This document shows, one piece after another, positions 7,584 to 15,971 of a stretch of 64,000 nucleotides of DNA. Source of the DNA: UBA1757 sp045627385 (GTDB taxonomy: Bacteria; Bacteroidota; Bacteroidia; Bacteroidales; UBA1402); NCBI GenBank assembly GCA_045627385.1, contig JAZQNO010000026.1, positions 1 to 64,000 on the forward strand. The letters are read 5' to 3'. Numbering within the stretch: position 1 is the stretch's first letter; every line of letters begins with the position of its first letter. The translations under genes were made by a program, and so were the position numbers. The notes beneath the pieces are model-generated. The model saw only the letters and a list, made by a program, of their open reading frames with translations, was not told where the DNA came from and ran no database searches.

Positions 7584-8114
7584 CTATTCAGACAAATGAT
7601 AAATGGCAGGATAATTTCGTCCATAACCGTCGTAGTCGAGACCATAGCCGACAACGAAAAGGTTTGGCACTTCTTTGGCCACATAGTCTATCCGGACGGG
7701 CATCTGCAAAGAGCCCTCCTTCGTGAGCAAAGTGGCCACATGGACTGACGCCGCACCATAGTTCTTCAGACAATCCAACAGGCTTTTCATCGTGAAACCC
7801 GTATCGACGATGTCTTCAACCACCACGACGTGTCTGCCTTTTACCGATTCGGGAATTCCGATAATGCTTTTCAATTCTCCGGTGGTCTGCATGCCCGAAT
7901 AGGACGAATATTTGATGAAACTGATCTCGCAGGGAAAATCGAAACGCTTCATCAGATCGGATGCAAACATGAACGCACCGTTGAGGACCGGCAGGAACAG
8001 CGGATTCTTGTCGCCGAGGTCTCGAGTGATTTCAGCAGCCACACGATCCACCATGTGCTGAACCTCAGACTCGTCATAGAGAATATCGAACTGTTTGTCC
8101 AGAACCTGAATCAT
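7584..8114 (-). CDS. hpt: hypoxanthine phosphoribosyltransferase
   Basis: A 176-residue purine salvage enzyme joining hypoxanthine or guanine to PRPP. The PRPP loop VVVVEDIVDTGFT (near residues 95-107) and LPVLNGAFMFASDL are diagnostic. Length is normal. It is the first gene of the operon; a good promoter lies at 8141-8171, about 27 bases upstream. Confidence 0.95.
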   Translation of the reverse strand: MIQVLDKQFDILYDESEVQHMVDRVAAEITRDLGDKNPLFLPVLNGAFMFASDLMKRFDFPCEISFIKYSSYSGMQTTGELKSIIGIPESVKGRHVVVVEDIVDTGFTMKSLLDCLKNYGAASVHVATLLTKEGSLQMPVRIDYVAKEVPNLFVVGYGLDYDGYGRNYPAIYHLSE

Positions 8115-8140
8115 AGGAAAAAGGCTTTCATATTACGCTT

Positions 8141-8171
8141 CAAAAGTAGGGATATCCCGGGGGATTTGCAA
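8141..8171 (-). promoter_or_regulatory. promoter of the hpt-adk-obgE operon
   Basis: On the minus strand TTG at 8171-8169 is followed, 20 bases on, by TACTTTTG at 8148-8141. This is a good fit to the phylum consensus. The spacer contains the palindrome GGGATATCCC (8149-8158). Confidence 0.7.
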
Positions 8172-8188
8172 GACCTGCCGGACGGAAA

Positions 8189-9325
8189 TCAATAGCGTCT
8201 GACAAGGGCACCTGTACGGGGATCGCAAACGACCTGCAAAGATTCGGAAGCTTTCAGCCGCAGCAAATCGCCGAACTGAGCCAGCACCAGTTCCCGACAA
8301 AGCAATTCCTCGCGTCCTCTGACAAGACTGACCTCGCATGTTCTCGGCCGATAATAATAGAGCGCAGGGGCTTCTTCTTCGCGGACGGTGTTTTTTTTAC
8401 TTATCGTCTTTTCCAGACTGTCAGGCACTTGTGAAATTTTCTGAGAGTCCTGAGTGTCAATGGTGACATACACGGGAGCGCCACTGAAATCATCGGATGG
8501 CAGAAGGCCTTTTTCAGAAGAGAAACGGAAGGCGACAGCCTTAGTCGGCAGACTTTCCGGCAAGAATTCCACGGTATGCCGACGGCAAGTGCTCGAGCGG
8601 TATCCTACAAACATCTCCGTATAAGCACGTTCCATGTCATCCAGCTGTTGCAGGAAAAGTTTCAGAGCCTCTCCATCGGTCGGCATATTGTCAAGTTCGC
8701 CCTGCAACAGAGCCAGACGGGTCTCTCGAAGGGAGAAAATCTGCTTGGCGGCAAGTTCAGCCTGTCGGGCCGTCGAATTGGCCTGACGCATTTCCTGGGT
8801 GAACAAGCGGTTGTGACAGCCTGTTTCGGAACGGAAGGGTTCGCACTTTTCGCACTGCTTAGAGCCTGCGTCGGCACCTGTCGGCGCAGGCAGAGGATCG
8901 GCATTGACAGCCTGAAGCATGCCTTCGGGGCTCAGAGAGACATTCATCGATGTCGGTGCGGAGACGGTTTTCGACTTGGAACCGTCGGCGGCAGACTGTC
9001 GAGTCGGACCGGCTGTCATATAATAGGCCTTCAGCGGATCTGCAGCAGTTTTCGTATCGAACTCGACACGGACGATTTCGTGGATTTCCTGTTCAGAAGC
9101 GATCACATCGGAGATTCCCAGACAACGTTCGGCATAGCGGGCGAACTCTCCTGGAATTTCACGGACGCAACGTTCGGTGACGGTTATCGTCAAAGCCGTT
9201 TGAGGCAAATAATAGGCAACCGCATCGGTGGGCAGTTGAGCGGTAAGAGGATAACTCTGAATTTGAGCATCCACGAACATAGCCGTCAGACAGGTGACAG
9301 CAGCCAAGGCAATCAATCGCTTCAT
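8189..9325 (-). CDS. DUF4831 family exported protein
   Basis: A protein of 378 residues with an N-terminal signal peptide (MKRLIALAAVTCLTAM, probable cut after VDAQ). The pattern YPLTAQLPTDAVAYYLPQT followed by a long, mixed region matches the DUF4831 family that I know from Bacteroidales. The family's function is not known. A cluster of cysteines (CEKCEP and a nearby C) sits near the middle. ATG 9325 is preferred to the GTG at 9328. nnrD lies 15 or so bases upstream on the same strand, so they may share a transcript. Confidence 0.75.
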   Translation of the reverse strand: MKRLIALAAVTCLTAMFVDAQIQSYPLTAQLPTDAVAYYLPQTALTITVTERCVREIPGEFARYAERCLGISDVIASEQEIHEIVRVEFDTKTAADPLKAYYMTAGPTRQSAADGSKSKTVSAPTSMNVSLSPEGMLQAVNADPLPAPTGADAGSKQCEKCEPFRSETGCHNRLFTQEMRQANSTARQAELAAKQIFSLRETRLALLQGELDNMPTDGEALKLFLQQLDDMERAYTEMFVGYRSSTCRRHTVEFLPESLPTKAVAFRFSSEKGLLPSDDFSGAPVYVTIDTQDSQKISQVPDSLEKTISKKNTVREEEAPALYYYRPRTCEVSLVRGREELLCRELVLAQFGDLLRLKASESLQVVCDPRTGALVRRY

Positions 9326-9343
9326 CACTACAGACAGATAATA

Positions 9344-10228
9344 TCAATAAGAAGGGTCGGCACTCAACCGTTTGAAGGCCTGACCGAAAAAGTCAATCAA
9401 ATCTCCAGCCACCAGACTTTCGACCGACTGTGTGTCGAGCACGGCCAAATCGCCGGCCATTCCATGTAGCCAGACACCGAGACGGCAAGCATCCCAAACC
9501 GGATAAGACTGGGACAGCAAAGATAGTAAAATTCCCGTCAGCACATCACCGCTTCCCCCGGTGGCCATTCCTGGATTGCCCGTCGGATTGAGACAGATTT
9601 GTCCTTCAGGGCTGGCAATGGCCGTTGAGGAGCCCTTAAGAATCAGATAAACACCATGTTCCTGGGCGAATATCCTCGCCCGCTCCACTTGCGTCTGACG
9701 CTCGGTTTTTGTCCTGTCATGGGGATGTTCGGCCTGCCAAAGCCGCTGGAATTCGCCCGGATGAGGTGTCAGGACGGCGGCTTTCGGCAAGTGGGCCATC
9801 AATTGGGGATGGGTGGCCGTGAGATTGAGCGCATCAGCGTCCAGCACCAACCGGCGGTTTTCCGATGCCACGAACAGCTGCTGCAACAGGACGGCGGTTT
9901 CTTCGTGCTGACCGATACCGGGTCCGACCGCCACCGCCTGGAAGGTCTGGAAATCCACTTGGGCCAGACTTTCGAGGAAAGCCGATTGTCCGGCTGCCCG
10001 TCTGACCATCGCTTCTGGCACGGCGCTCTGAACGCACTGATAGGAATCTGAAGGGACCAGCAGGTCGAGCAGGCCGATACCGCTGCGCAAAGCGGCTCGC
10101 GCGCCCAAGATGGCGCATCCGCACATTTCGCGGCTTCCCGCCATCAAGAGCCCGTGTCCGAAACAGCCTTTGTGGTCGGTTCGGGCGCGTCGGTGAATGA
10201 TTTGCCGCAATTCCTCTTCGTATGTCAT
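9344..10228 (-). CDS. nnrD: ADP-dependent NAD(P)H-hydrate dehydratase, stand-alone
   Basis: A 294-residue enzyme of NAD(P)H repair. It dehydrates the damaged S form of NAD(P)HX using ADP. Motifs include AVGPGIG, VLDADALNL, VLTPHPGEF and GNPGMATGGSGDVLTG, the last being the conserved nucleotide-binding and catalytic segment of the ribokinase-like fold. Many Bacteroidetes carry a fused NnrE epimerase domain at the N-terminus; here the protein begins directly with the dehydratase domain. Any epimerase must be encoded outside this window. The start at 10228 leaves only about 25 residues before the first conserved element. Confidence 0.92.
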   Translation of the reverse strand: MTYEEELRQIIHRRARTDHKGCFGHGLLMAGSREMCGCAILGARAALRSGIGLLDLLVPSDSYQCVQSAVPEAMVRRAAGQSAFLESLAQVDFQTFQAVAVGPGIGQHEETAVLLQQLFVASENRRLVLDADALNLTATHPQLMAHLPKAAVLTPHPGEFQRLWQAEHPHDRTKTERQTQVERARIFAQEHGVYLILKGSSTAIASPEGQICLNPTGNPGMATGGSGDVLTGILLSLLSQSYPVWDACRLGVWLHGMAGDLAVLDTQSVESLVAGDLIDFFGQAFKRLSADPSY

Positions 10229-10312
10229 CTGGGGTTAGGTTTCGATGGATAAAAGTAAGTCGCTTTCACGATTATTCCAACCGCAGGACCATAAATTTCT
10301 CGCGTGGAAAGA

Positions 10313-10345
10313 CTGCGGCCCGGTTGGGGACCAACCGGGCCGCAG
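10313..10345. terminator. perfect 15-bp GC-rich hairpin downstream of fba
   Basis: CTGCGGCCCGGTTGG pairs perfectly with CCAACCGGGCCGCAG around a GGA loop. It lies in the 153-base gap after the fba stop (minus strand) and before nnrD. There is no T-tract. It could be a terminator or an mRNA 3' protection stem. Confidence 0.6.
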
Positions 10346-10381
10346 CTATGACGACGATGCGATAGACGCCGCATTCAACGC

Positions 10382-11383
10382 TTATTCAGCCTTACCGTCA
10401 CTGCCCAGGACATTCACGATCTTGTGGATGTACAGTTTCTTCATGCTGTCGCGGGCGGGAGTCAGATACTTGCGGGGATCGAACTCGGCAGGATTTTCAG
10501 CCATGGTCTTGCGGATGGCGGCGGTCATGGCCAGACGCGAGTCAGAGTCGATGTTGATCTTGCAGACAGCGCTCTTGGCGGCTTCGCGAAGCTGTTCTTC
10601 AGGAATGCCGACGGCAGCGACCAGCTTGCCACCGAACTTGTTGATGGTGTCGACTTCGTCCTGAGGAACAGAAGAAGAACCATGAAGGACGATGGGGAAA
10701 CCGGGAAGTTTCTTCTCGACTTCGTGGAGTACGTTGAAAGCGAGCGGCGGGGGAACCAGACGACCGGTCTGAGGATCGAGCTTGCACTGTTCGGGTTTGA
10801 ACTTATAAGCACCGTGGCTGGTGCCGATGGAGATAGCCAGGCTGTCGCAACCGCTCTTGGTGGCGAATTCGATGACTTCTTCGGGTTTCGTATAATGGGA
10901 TTCTTCAGCGGCGACTTCGTCTTCGACACCGGCCAGAACGCCAAGTTCAGCTTCAACGGTCACACCGAACTGATGGGCATATTCGACCACCTTCTTGGTG
11001 ATGGCGATGTTCTCTTCGAAAGGCTTCGAAGAAGCGTCGATCATAACGCTCGAGAAACCCATATCCACGCAGCTCTTGCAAGTTTCAAAGCAATCGCCGT
11101 GGTCGAGATGGAGAACGATTTCAGGCTTTGCCCAACCCAGTTCCTTGGCATATTCCACAGCGCCTTCAGCCATGTAACGCAGCAGAGTCTGGTTGGCGTA
11201 GTTGCGTGCACCCTTGGAAACCTGAAGAATAACAGGCGATTTGGTCTCAGCGGCTGCCATGATGATAGCCTGAAGCTGTTCCATGTTGTTGAAGTTGAAA
11301 GCGGGGATTGCATAGCCACCCTTCACTGCCTTTGCAAACATCTCTTTGGTGTTGACAAGGCCTAACTCTTTGTAATTTACCAT
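10382..11383 (-). CDS. fba: class II fructose-bisphosphate aldolase
   Basis: A 333-residue zinc enzyme of glycolysis and gluconeogenesis. It interconverts fructose 1,6-bisphosphate with glyceraldehyde 3-phosphate and dihydroxyacetone phosphate. It has PAFNFNNMEQ, the zinc-site HLDHGD, AELG with a following acidic segment, GTSHGAYKF and HGSSSVP. It is monocistronic, with its own promoter element at 11431-11438 and a strong hairpin after the stop. Confidence 0.97.
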   Translation of the reverse strand: MVNYKELGLVNTKEMFAKAVKGGYAIPAFNFNNMEQLQAIIMAAAETKSPVILQVSKGARNYANQTLLRYMAEGAVEYAKELGWAKPEIVLHLDHGDCFETCKSCVDMGFSSVMIDASSKPFEENIAITKKVVEYAHQFGVTVEAELGVLAGVEDEVAAEESHYTKPEEVIEFATKSGCDSLAISIGTSHGAYKFKPEQCKLDPQTGRLVPPPLAFNVLHEVEKKLPGFPIVLHGSSSVPQDEVDTINKFGGKLVAAVGIPEEQLREAAKSAVCKINIDSDSRLAMTAAIRKTMAENPAEFDPRKYLTPARDSMKKLYIHKIVNVLGSDGKAE

Positions 11384-11430
11384 ATTAGAATAATTAAAAA
11401 TGAATATTCAATTCTCATTCAAAAGCAAGA

Positions 11431-11438
11431 CAAAATTA
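11431..11438 (-). promoter_or_regulatory. TAnnTTTG -7 element for fba
   Basis: The minus strand reads TAATTTTG, with a predicted start about 40-45 bases before the fba ATG. No convincing -33 element was seen. Confidence 0.5.
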
Positions 11439-11501
11439 GTGTTTTTATATCAACCCCGCTAAAAAACGCCTCGAAATTTTTATCATTTGATTAAATTTAT
11501 C

Positions 11502-11509
11502 TACCTTTG
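11502..11509 (+). promoter_or_regulatory. TAnnTTTG -7 element for rpmE2
   Basis: TACCTTTG lies about 50 bases before the rpmE2 ATG in the divergent intergenic region shared with fba. The sequence around it is AT-rich. A clear TTG at the usual distance is lacking. Confidence 0.55.
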
Positions 11510-11558
11510 CGGGCAATTTCGAATTTTAGGATTTGAATCAACATAAAACCAATATAAA

Positions 11559-11813
11559 ATGAAAGCAGAAATCCATCCCGCGAACTATCGTCCCGTTGTC
11601 TTCAAGGACATGTCTAACGGCGACATGTTTGTTTCGCGTTCAACCGTTGCCACAAAGGAAACGATTGAGTATGAAGGTGAAACCCTTCCTCTTGTAAAAC
11701 TCGAAATCTCTTCGACCTCTCACCCCTTCTACACCGGCAAATCCAAGCTGGTCGACACCGCCGGTCGCGTCGACAAGTTCATGAGCCGCTACGGTGACCG
11801 CAAGAAGAAATAA
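11559..11813 (+). CDS. rpmE2: 50S ribosomal protein L31, type B
   Basis: An 84-residue ribosomal protein. The sequence MKAEIHPANYRPVVF, SRSTVATKETI, EISSTSHPFYTGK and a basic C-terminus match L31. It has no cysteines, so it is the zinc-free type B, which in many bacteria lets the ribosome save zinc. Here it may be the only L31 copy. It is monocistronic, with a clear terminator after it. Confidence 0.97.
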   Translation: MKAEIHPANYRPVVFKDMSNGDMFVSRSTVATKETIEYEGETLPLVKLEISSTSHPFYTGKSKLVDTAGRVDKFMSRYGDRKKK

Positions 11814-11830
11814 TTCGACTTCGGAAACGA

Positions 11831-11866
11831 AAAAAAGAGATGATCGCAAGACCATCTCTTTTTTTT
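11831..11866. terminator. two-way intrinsic terminator between rpmE2 and thyA
   Basis: AAAAAAGAGATG and CATCTCTTTTTT form a 12-bp stem with a 10-base loop. A T run follows on the plus strand and A/T symmetry gives one on the minus strand as well. It serves both convergent genes. Confidence 0.93.
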
Positions 11867-11898
11867 GTCCGTTTTCGAGGCCTATTGAATCGCGGGAC

Positions 11899-12693
11899 TC
11901 ATACGGATACCTTTCCGGCGATATGGGGATGCGGGTCGTAATTGATCAGCTCGAAGTCCTCGTATTTGAAATCGAAGATATCCTTCACGTCGGGATTGAG
12001 TTTCATTTCGGGCAGCGGACGCGGATCGCGCGTGAGTTGAAGTTTCACCTGTTCCAAATGATTGGAATAAATGTGGGCGTCGCCCAAAGTGTGGATAAAA
12101 TCGCCGGCCTTGAGTCCAGTCACCTGGGCCATCATCTTCAGCAGGAGCGCATATGACGCGATATTGAACGGAACGCCGAGGAAAATGTCGGCACTGCGCT
12201 GGTAAAGCTGCAGGCTCAGACGGCCGTCGCAGACATAGAATTGGAAAAAGGCATGGCATGGCGGCAGGTTCATGTTCTTCAGGTCGGCCACATTCCAGCT
12301 GCTTACAATGATGCGTCGGGAATCCGGATTGAGGCGGATGTCGTCTACCGCCTGCTGAATCTGGTCGATGAACCCGCCTTCGTAATCGGGCCAACTGCGC
12401 CACTGATAGCCGTAGATATGGCCCAAATCGCCGTTTTCATCGGCCCACTCGTTCCAAATCCGCACACCGTTATCCTGCAGGTAACGGGCATTGGTGTCGC
12501 CCTTCAGAAACCACAGCAGTTCGTAAATGATGGATTTGAGATGCAGTTTTTTGGTGGTCATCACCGGAAAGCCGTCATCCAGATTGAAACGCATCTGATG
12601 GCCGAAAATGCTGTAGGTCCCCGTGCCGGTGCGGTCCATTTTGAAATGCCCTTCGTCCAAGACGCGCTGGCATAAGTCCAAATATTGTTTCAT
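11899..12693 (-). CDS. thyA: thymidylate synthase
   Basis: A 264-residue enzyme that methylates dUMP to dTMP with methylenetetrahydrofolate. The catalytic region LPPCHAFFQFYV contains the nucleophilic Cys. RSADIFLGVPFNIASYALL and HIYSNH are the substrate- and folate-site motifs. The length equals the short E. coli type. It lies 19 bases downstream of the porE-like gene, probably in the same transcript. The folate partner enzyme DHFR is 18 kb away (30721-31209) and not adjacent as in many genomes. Confidence 0.97.
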   Translation of the reverse strand: MKQYLDLCQRVLDEGHFKMDRTGTGTYSIFGHQMRFNLDDGFPVMTTKKLHLKSIIYELLWFLKGDTNARYLQDNGVRIWNEWADENGDLGHIYGYQWRSWPDYEGGFIDQIQQAVDDIRLNPDSRRIIVSSWNVADLKNMNLPPCHAFFQFYVCDGRLSLQLYQRSADIFLGVPFNIASYALLLKMMAQVTGLKAGDFIHTLGDAHIYSNHLEQVKLQLTRDPRPLPEMKLNPDVKDIFDFKYEDFELINYDPHPHIAGKVSV

Positions 12694-12712
12694 ATCGGTA
12701 TAAATATCTTTG

Positions 12713-14707
12713 TCAGAACAATTTGTAGGTTGTCTTCAGCACTTTGAACTCGCAGCGGCGATTGATCTGGTCTGCGATTTCCTGCTCTTGCAAAGATAAT
12801 GATTCTATGAAATTTTCATCCAAAATATCTTCTTCTTTCAAGAAAGGATATTCGGAAACCATCTCGGCAGTCACTTTGGTCGGTTTCGATTTCCCATATC
12901 CGCGAGCGGTCAGACGTTCAGCCTCAATGCCCAGTTTCACCAGGAAATCCACCACCGACTGGGCACGTTTCTCCGAGAGGCGGTTGTTGTACTCGTCGGT
13001 ACCCTTCCGGTCGGTATGCGCACCTATTTCAATGGTGACGTGAGGGTTGTCACACAGGAGTTTGTACAGTTCCTCCAGAGCCGGCGCCGAACTTTCCATC
13101 AGTTCCCAGCTGTTGAAAGCGAAGAATATATTCTCGATGCGCACCGGCAAATGAAGCGAGGTCAGCACGAAATTCATCACGTATGAGGTGTCCTTGTCCT
13201 TGCTGTAGAAGCGGTTGCTGTAGTTCAGATAACCGCGTTGGGTGGCCAGCATCGCATATTCGGCATCCTTTTCGATCTGATAGGTGTAAGTGCCGTCCTT
13301 GCGGGCTTTCACTTTCGTATTGGTGCCCTTATCGTTGATGATGCGGATAGTGGCGTCGGGCACAGGATCGCCGTTGCGCTCGGTCACGACACCGCTCACT
13401 TCGACCAGACGGCCGGTTTCTCCGAACTCGTAAATCTTGTCGATGCCTTTGGCCTCTTTTCGGTTGGAAGAGAAAAGACCGCGGTCTTCGTTGCCGAAGA
13501 AAGTGATGCCGAAATCGTCGGCATTGGAATTGAGGGCGACCATGTTCTCCAGAACCCACGACGAATCCTTTTCGCTCCAGACAGCCTTGAAAATGTCCAG
13601 TCCGCCCAAACCGGGCTGGCCGTCCGAGGAAAAATAAAGTTCGCCATTGCTTCGGAAAGACGGGAACATTTCATCTCCTGGAGTATTGATGTCGGGGCCC
13701 AGATTCTCGATGGAGCCGACCGTATTGTCCGACATTTCGGCCCTCCAGATATCCTTTCCTCCATAACCGCCACGGCGGTCGCTCACGAAATATAGATAGC
13801 GTCCGTCGGGAGAAACGGCCGGATGGGCAAAGAATGACGAAGTGTCTTTTCCGATTTCCACCATAACGGCTTCGCTCCATGTGTCGCCCGAACGGCTCGA
13901 GCGGAAAATGCCGGCACGGGCCTTGGCGCCGCCTTCCTCGCTTCGGGTTTCGCAGCGGGTGAAATAGAGCGTATTGCCAGAGGGGTCGAATCCGCCGACG
14001 CCTTCGTCAAATTCCGTATTGATGGGGCCGTCCACCGCTTCCGGTTTGATCCATTTGCCGAACTGGTCCAGTTGCGACATGTAGAAATCGTTTTCGGGAA
14101 GACCGGTTATCTTGCTCGGTTTGGCACCTTCCTTGAGATTGGCCGAGGAGGAAAACAGCACCTTCTGGTAATCGTTCGGTATCAGAATCGGACAAAAATT
14201 ACCGCGCTTGAGATTGAGCACAGTCGATTTTTTCACCTGATAGGGTTTGGCATCGGCTTTCCACTGTTCAATCTGCATGCAGGCTTGAAGTCCGTTAAGT
14301 GCCTGGACATCTTCGGGATGATTGTCCAGATAATAGCCGTAATTGGTGGCCGCAGGCTTGTACTTGCCGTTTTTCTGCAAAGTCTGGGCATGGCGCAAGT
14401 AGACCGTATCGTTCGGAAGATGATAACGGATGGCCTTGATGTATGCATTCTCGGCCTTCACCGACTGATTGGTCAAACGATAGCACTCTCCCTGACGGAA
14501 CGCGACTTGTGCACGCAAGTCTTTTTCGCTGGCATCGATGCGTTTGTAGGCCTTTGAATAGATGTTGGCCGCCTCGGTATACTCTCCATATCCGTAGCTT
14601 TTGTCAGCCTTGCGGATATCCCGATAGACTGAGCAGGAAGACACCAGCAGGCAAGCTGCCAGAAGCAGACACGACTGGGAGATATGATGACGGATGCGGT
14701 TCGACAT
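12713..14707 (-). CDS. porE: PorE-like T9SS lipoprotein (TPR, beta-propeller, CRD, OmpA)
   Basis: 664 residues from ATG 14707. The order is: lipoprotein signal (lipobox LLVSSC), TPR-like helices (about 30-150), a PD40/WD40-like propeller with DPSGNTLYFTR, SPDGRYLYFVSDR and SNGELYFSSDG (about 175-430), a carboxypeptidase-regulatory-like domain (VSGVVTERNGDPVPDATIRI, about 435-520), and a C-terminal OmpA peptidoglycan-binding domain (IEIGAHTDRKGTDEYN, LSEKRAQSVVDFL). This architecture is that of PorE, which tethers the T9SS to peptidoglycan. General OmpA/PD40 proteins share parts of it, so the name is probable rather than certain. It lies between queA and thyA. Confidence 0.82.
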   Translation of the reverse strand: MSNRIRHHISQSCLLLAACLLVSSCSVYRDIRKADKSYGYGEYTEAANIYSKAYKRIDASEKDLRAQVAFRQGECYRLTNQSVKAENAYIKAIRYHLPNDTVYLRHAQTLQKNGKYKPAATNYGYYLDNHPEDVQALNGLQACMQIEQWKADAKPYQVKKSTVLNLKRGNFCPILIPNDYQKVLFSSSANLKEGAKPSKITGLPENDFYMSQLDQFGKWIKPEAVDGPINTEFDEGVGGFDPSGNTLYFTRCETRSEEGGAKARAGIFRSSRSGDTWSEAVMVEIGKDTSSFFAHPAVSPDGRYLYFVSDRRGGYGGKDIWRAEMSDNTVGSIENLGPDINTPGDEMFPSFRSNGELYFSSDGQPGLGGLDIFKAVWSEKDSSWVLENMVALNSNADDFGITFFGNEDRGLFSSNRKEAKGIDKIYEFGETGRLVEVSGVVTERNGDPVPDATIRIINDKGTNTKVKARKDGTYTYQIEKDAEYAMLATQRGYLNYSNRFYSKDKDTSYVMNFVLTSLHLPVRIENIFFAFNSWELMESSAPALEELYKLLCDNPHVTIEIGAHTDRKGTDEYNNRLSEKRAQSVVDFLVKLGIEAERLTARGYGKSKPTKVTAEMVSEYPFLKEEDILDENFIESLSLQEQEIADQINRRCEFKVLKTTYKLF

Positions 14708-14733
14708 ACCCCTATAACGCAAAAGACGCGTTT

Positions 14734-15969
14734 TTATTGTCTGGAAGACGGCATCAAAAGGCTGCTGTCGCCGTAGCTGAGAAAGCGGAATCCGTTGTCC
14801 AAGGCATAGCGGTAGATCCGCCGCCAGTCTTCACCCACGAACGCCGACACCAGCAACAGCAAAGTGCTCTGCGGCTGATGGAAATTGGTCAGCATGGCGT
14901 TCACGGCACGATAGCGGTAGCCAGGGGCGATGAGCAGCCTGGTAGAAGCGTGGAAAACCTCCTCTCCTGTCCGGTCCAAATGGTCGACAAGCGCCTGCAA
15001 CGATTCGCCCAGGGTATAGTCCTTATGGTCTTGATACGGAAACCACTGGTCCAGTTCCCATTCTTCCTCCGGGTGTTCGGTCTCGAGAAGATGCACTCCA
15101 AACCAATAAAGGCTTTCCAGCGTACGGACCGAGGTCGTTCCCACTGCCGTAATGCGACCTTCAAAACGCATCAGGTCCTGCATCAGAGTCTTTTCGACCG
15201 ACACGAATTCCACATGCATCGGATGGCCCGACATCTCTTCCGATTTGACCGGTGCGAATGTGGAGGCGCTCACATGAAGAGTCACTTCCCGTCGGAGAAT
15301 GCCGTGCTCATCCACGTCGGCCAGCACTTCGGGTGTGAAGTGGAGACCTGCCGTCGGTGCGGCCACGGAGCCTTCGATGCGGGAGTAAACGGTCTGATAA
15401 TCTTTTTCGTCACTGCTCTGCGACTCGCGATTGAGGTAGGGCGGAATCGGGATGATGCCGGCCTGCTGCAACAGTTCGCCAAAGGGAACGTCGGCAGGTG
15501 TCCAGGAAAAGCGGATGCGCTGCACTTTGTCAGCGCTGCCCATATGATCGGCCTCGAGCACGACTTTCCGACCTTCTATCTCCAGATCCCTTTTCAGCGG
15601 ACCGGATTTCCACTTCTTCAAATTGCCCACCAGACACAGCCACTCGCAAGAACCGCATGACTGGAAGTTTTGGGCATAGTCTGCGGGAACATAGGGTTCG
15701 AGACAGAAGATTTCTATCTGGGCCCCCGTTTCTTTATGGAAGAAAAGACGGGCACGGATCACCTTCGTGTTATTGTAGACAAGCAGACTGTCTGCGGGCA
15801 GTTCTTCGGCCAGTTGTCTGAACTGGCGATGCGAGATTTGTCCGCCCTTGTAAAGAAGCAGTTTCGAACTGTCTCGCGGAGAAACCGGGAAGCGTGCGAT
15901 GCGCTCCTCGGGCAGATCGTAGGTGAAATCCTTGATCGACAGATGTTGGACCGAATCGAGAAGAGACAT
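14734..15969 (-). CDS. queA: tRNA preQ1(34) S-adenosylmethionine ribosyltransferase-isomerase
   Basis: A protein of 411 residues that moves the ribosyl part of SAM to preQ1 in tRNA during queuosine synthesis. It contains FTYDLPEERIARFP, LVYNNTKVIRARL, AAPTAGLHFT and ITAVGTTSVRTLES, all hallmark motifs. It starts at ATG 15969, two bases after the M13 peptidase stop; the in-frame TTG at 15978 would overlap. It belongs to the longer variant common in Bacteroidetes. Confidence 0.95.
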   Translation of the reverse strand: MSLLDSVQHLSIKDFTYDLPEERIARFPVSPRDSSKLLLYKGGQISHRQFRQLAEELPADSLLVYNNTKVIRARLFFHKETGAQIEIFCLEPYVPADYAQNFQSCGSCEWLCLVGNLKKWKSGPLKRDLEIEGRKVVLEADHMGSADKVQRIRFSWTPADVPFGELLQQAGIIPIPPYLNRESQSSDEKDYQTVYSRIEGSVAAPTAGLHFTPEVLADVDEHGILRREVTLHVSASTFAPVKSEEMSGHPMHVEFVSVEKTLMQDLMRFEGRITAVGTTSVRTLESLYWFGVHLLETEHPEEEWELDQWFPYQDHKDYTLGESLQALVDHLDRTGEEVFHASTRLLIAPGYRYRAVNAMLTNFHQPQSTLLLLVSAFVGEDWRRIYRYALDNGFRFLSYGDSSLLMPSSRQ

Positions 15970-15971
15970 TT

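Noticed and set aside
14443..15660. 405-codon plus-strand frame across porE and queA
   Set aside because: It spans the junction of two well-supported minus-strand genes and shows no motif.
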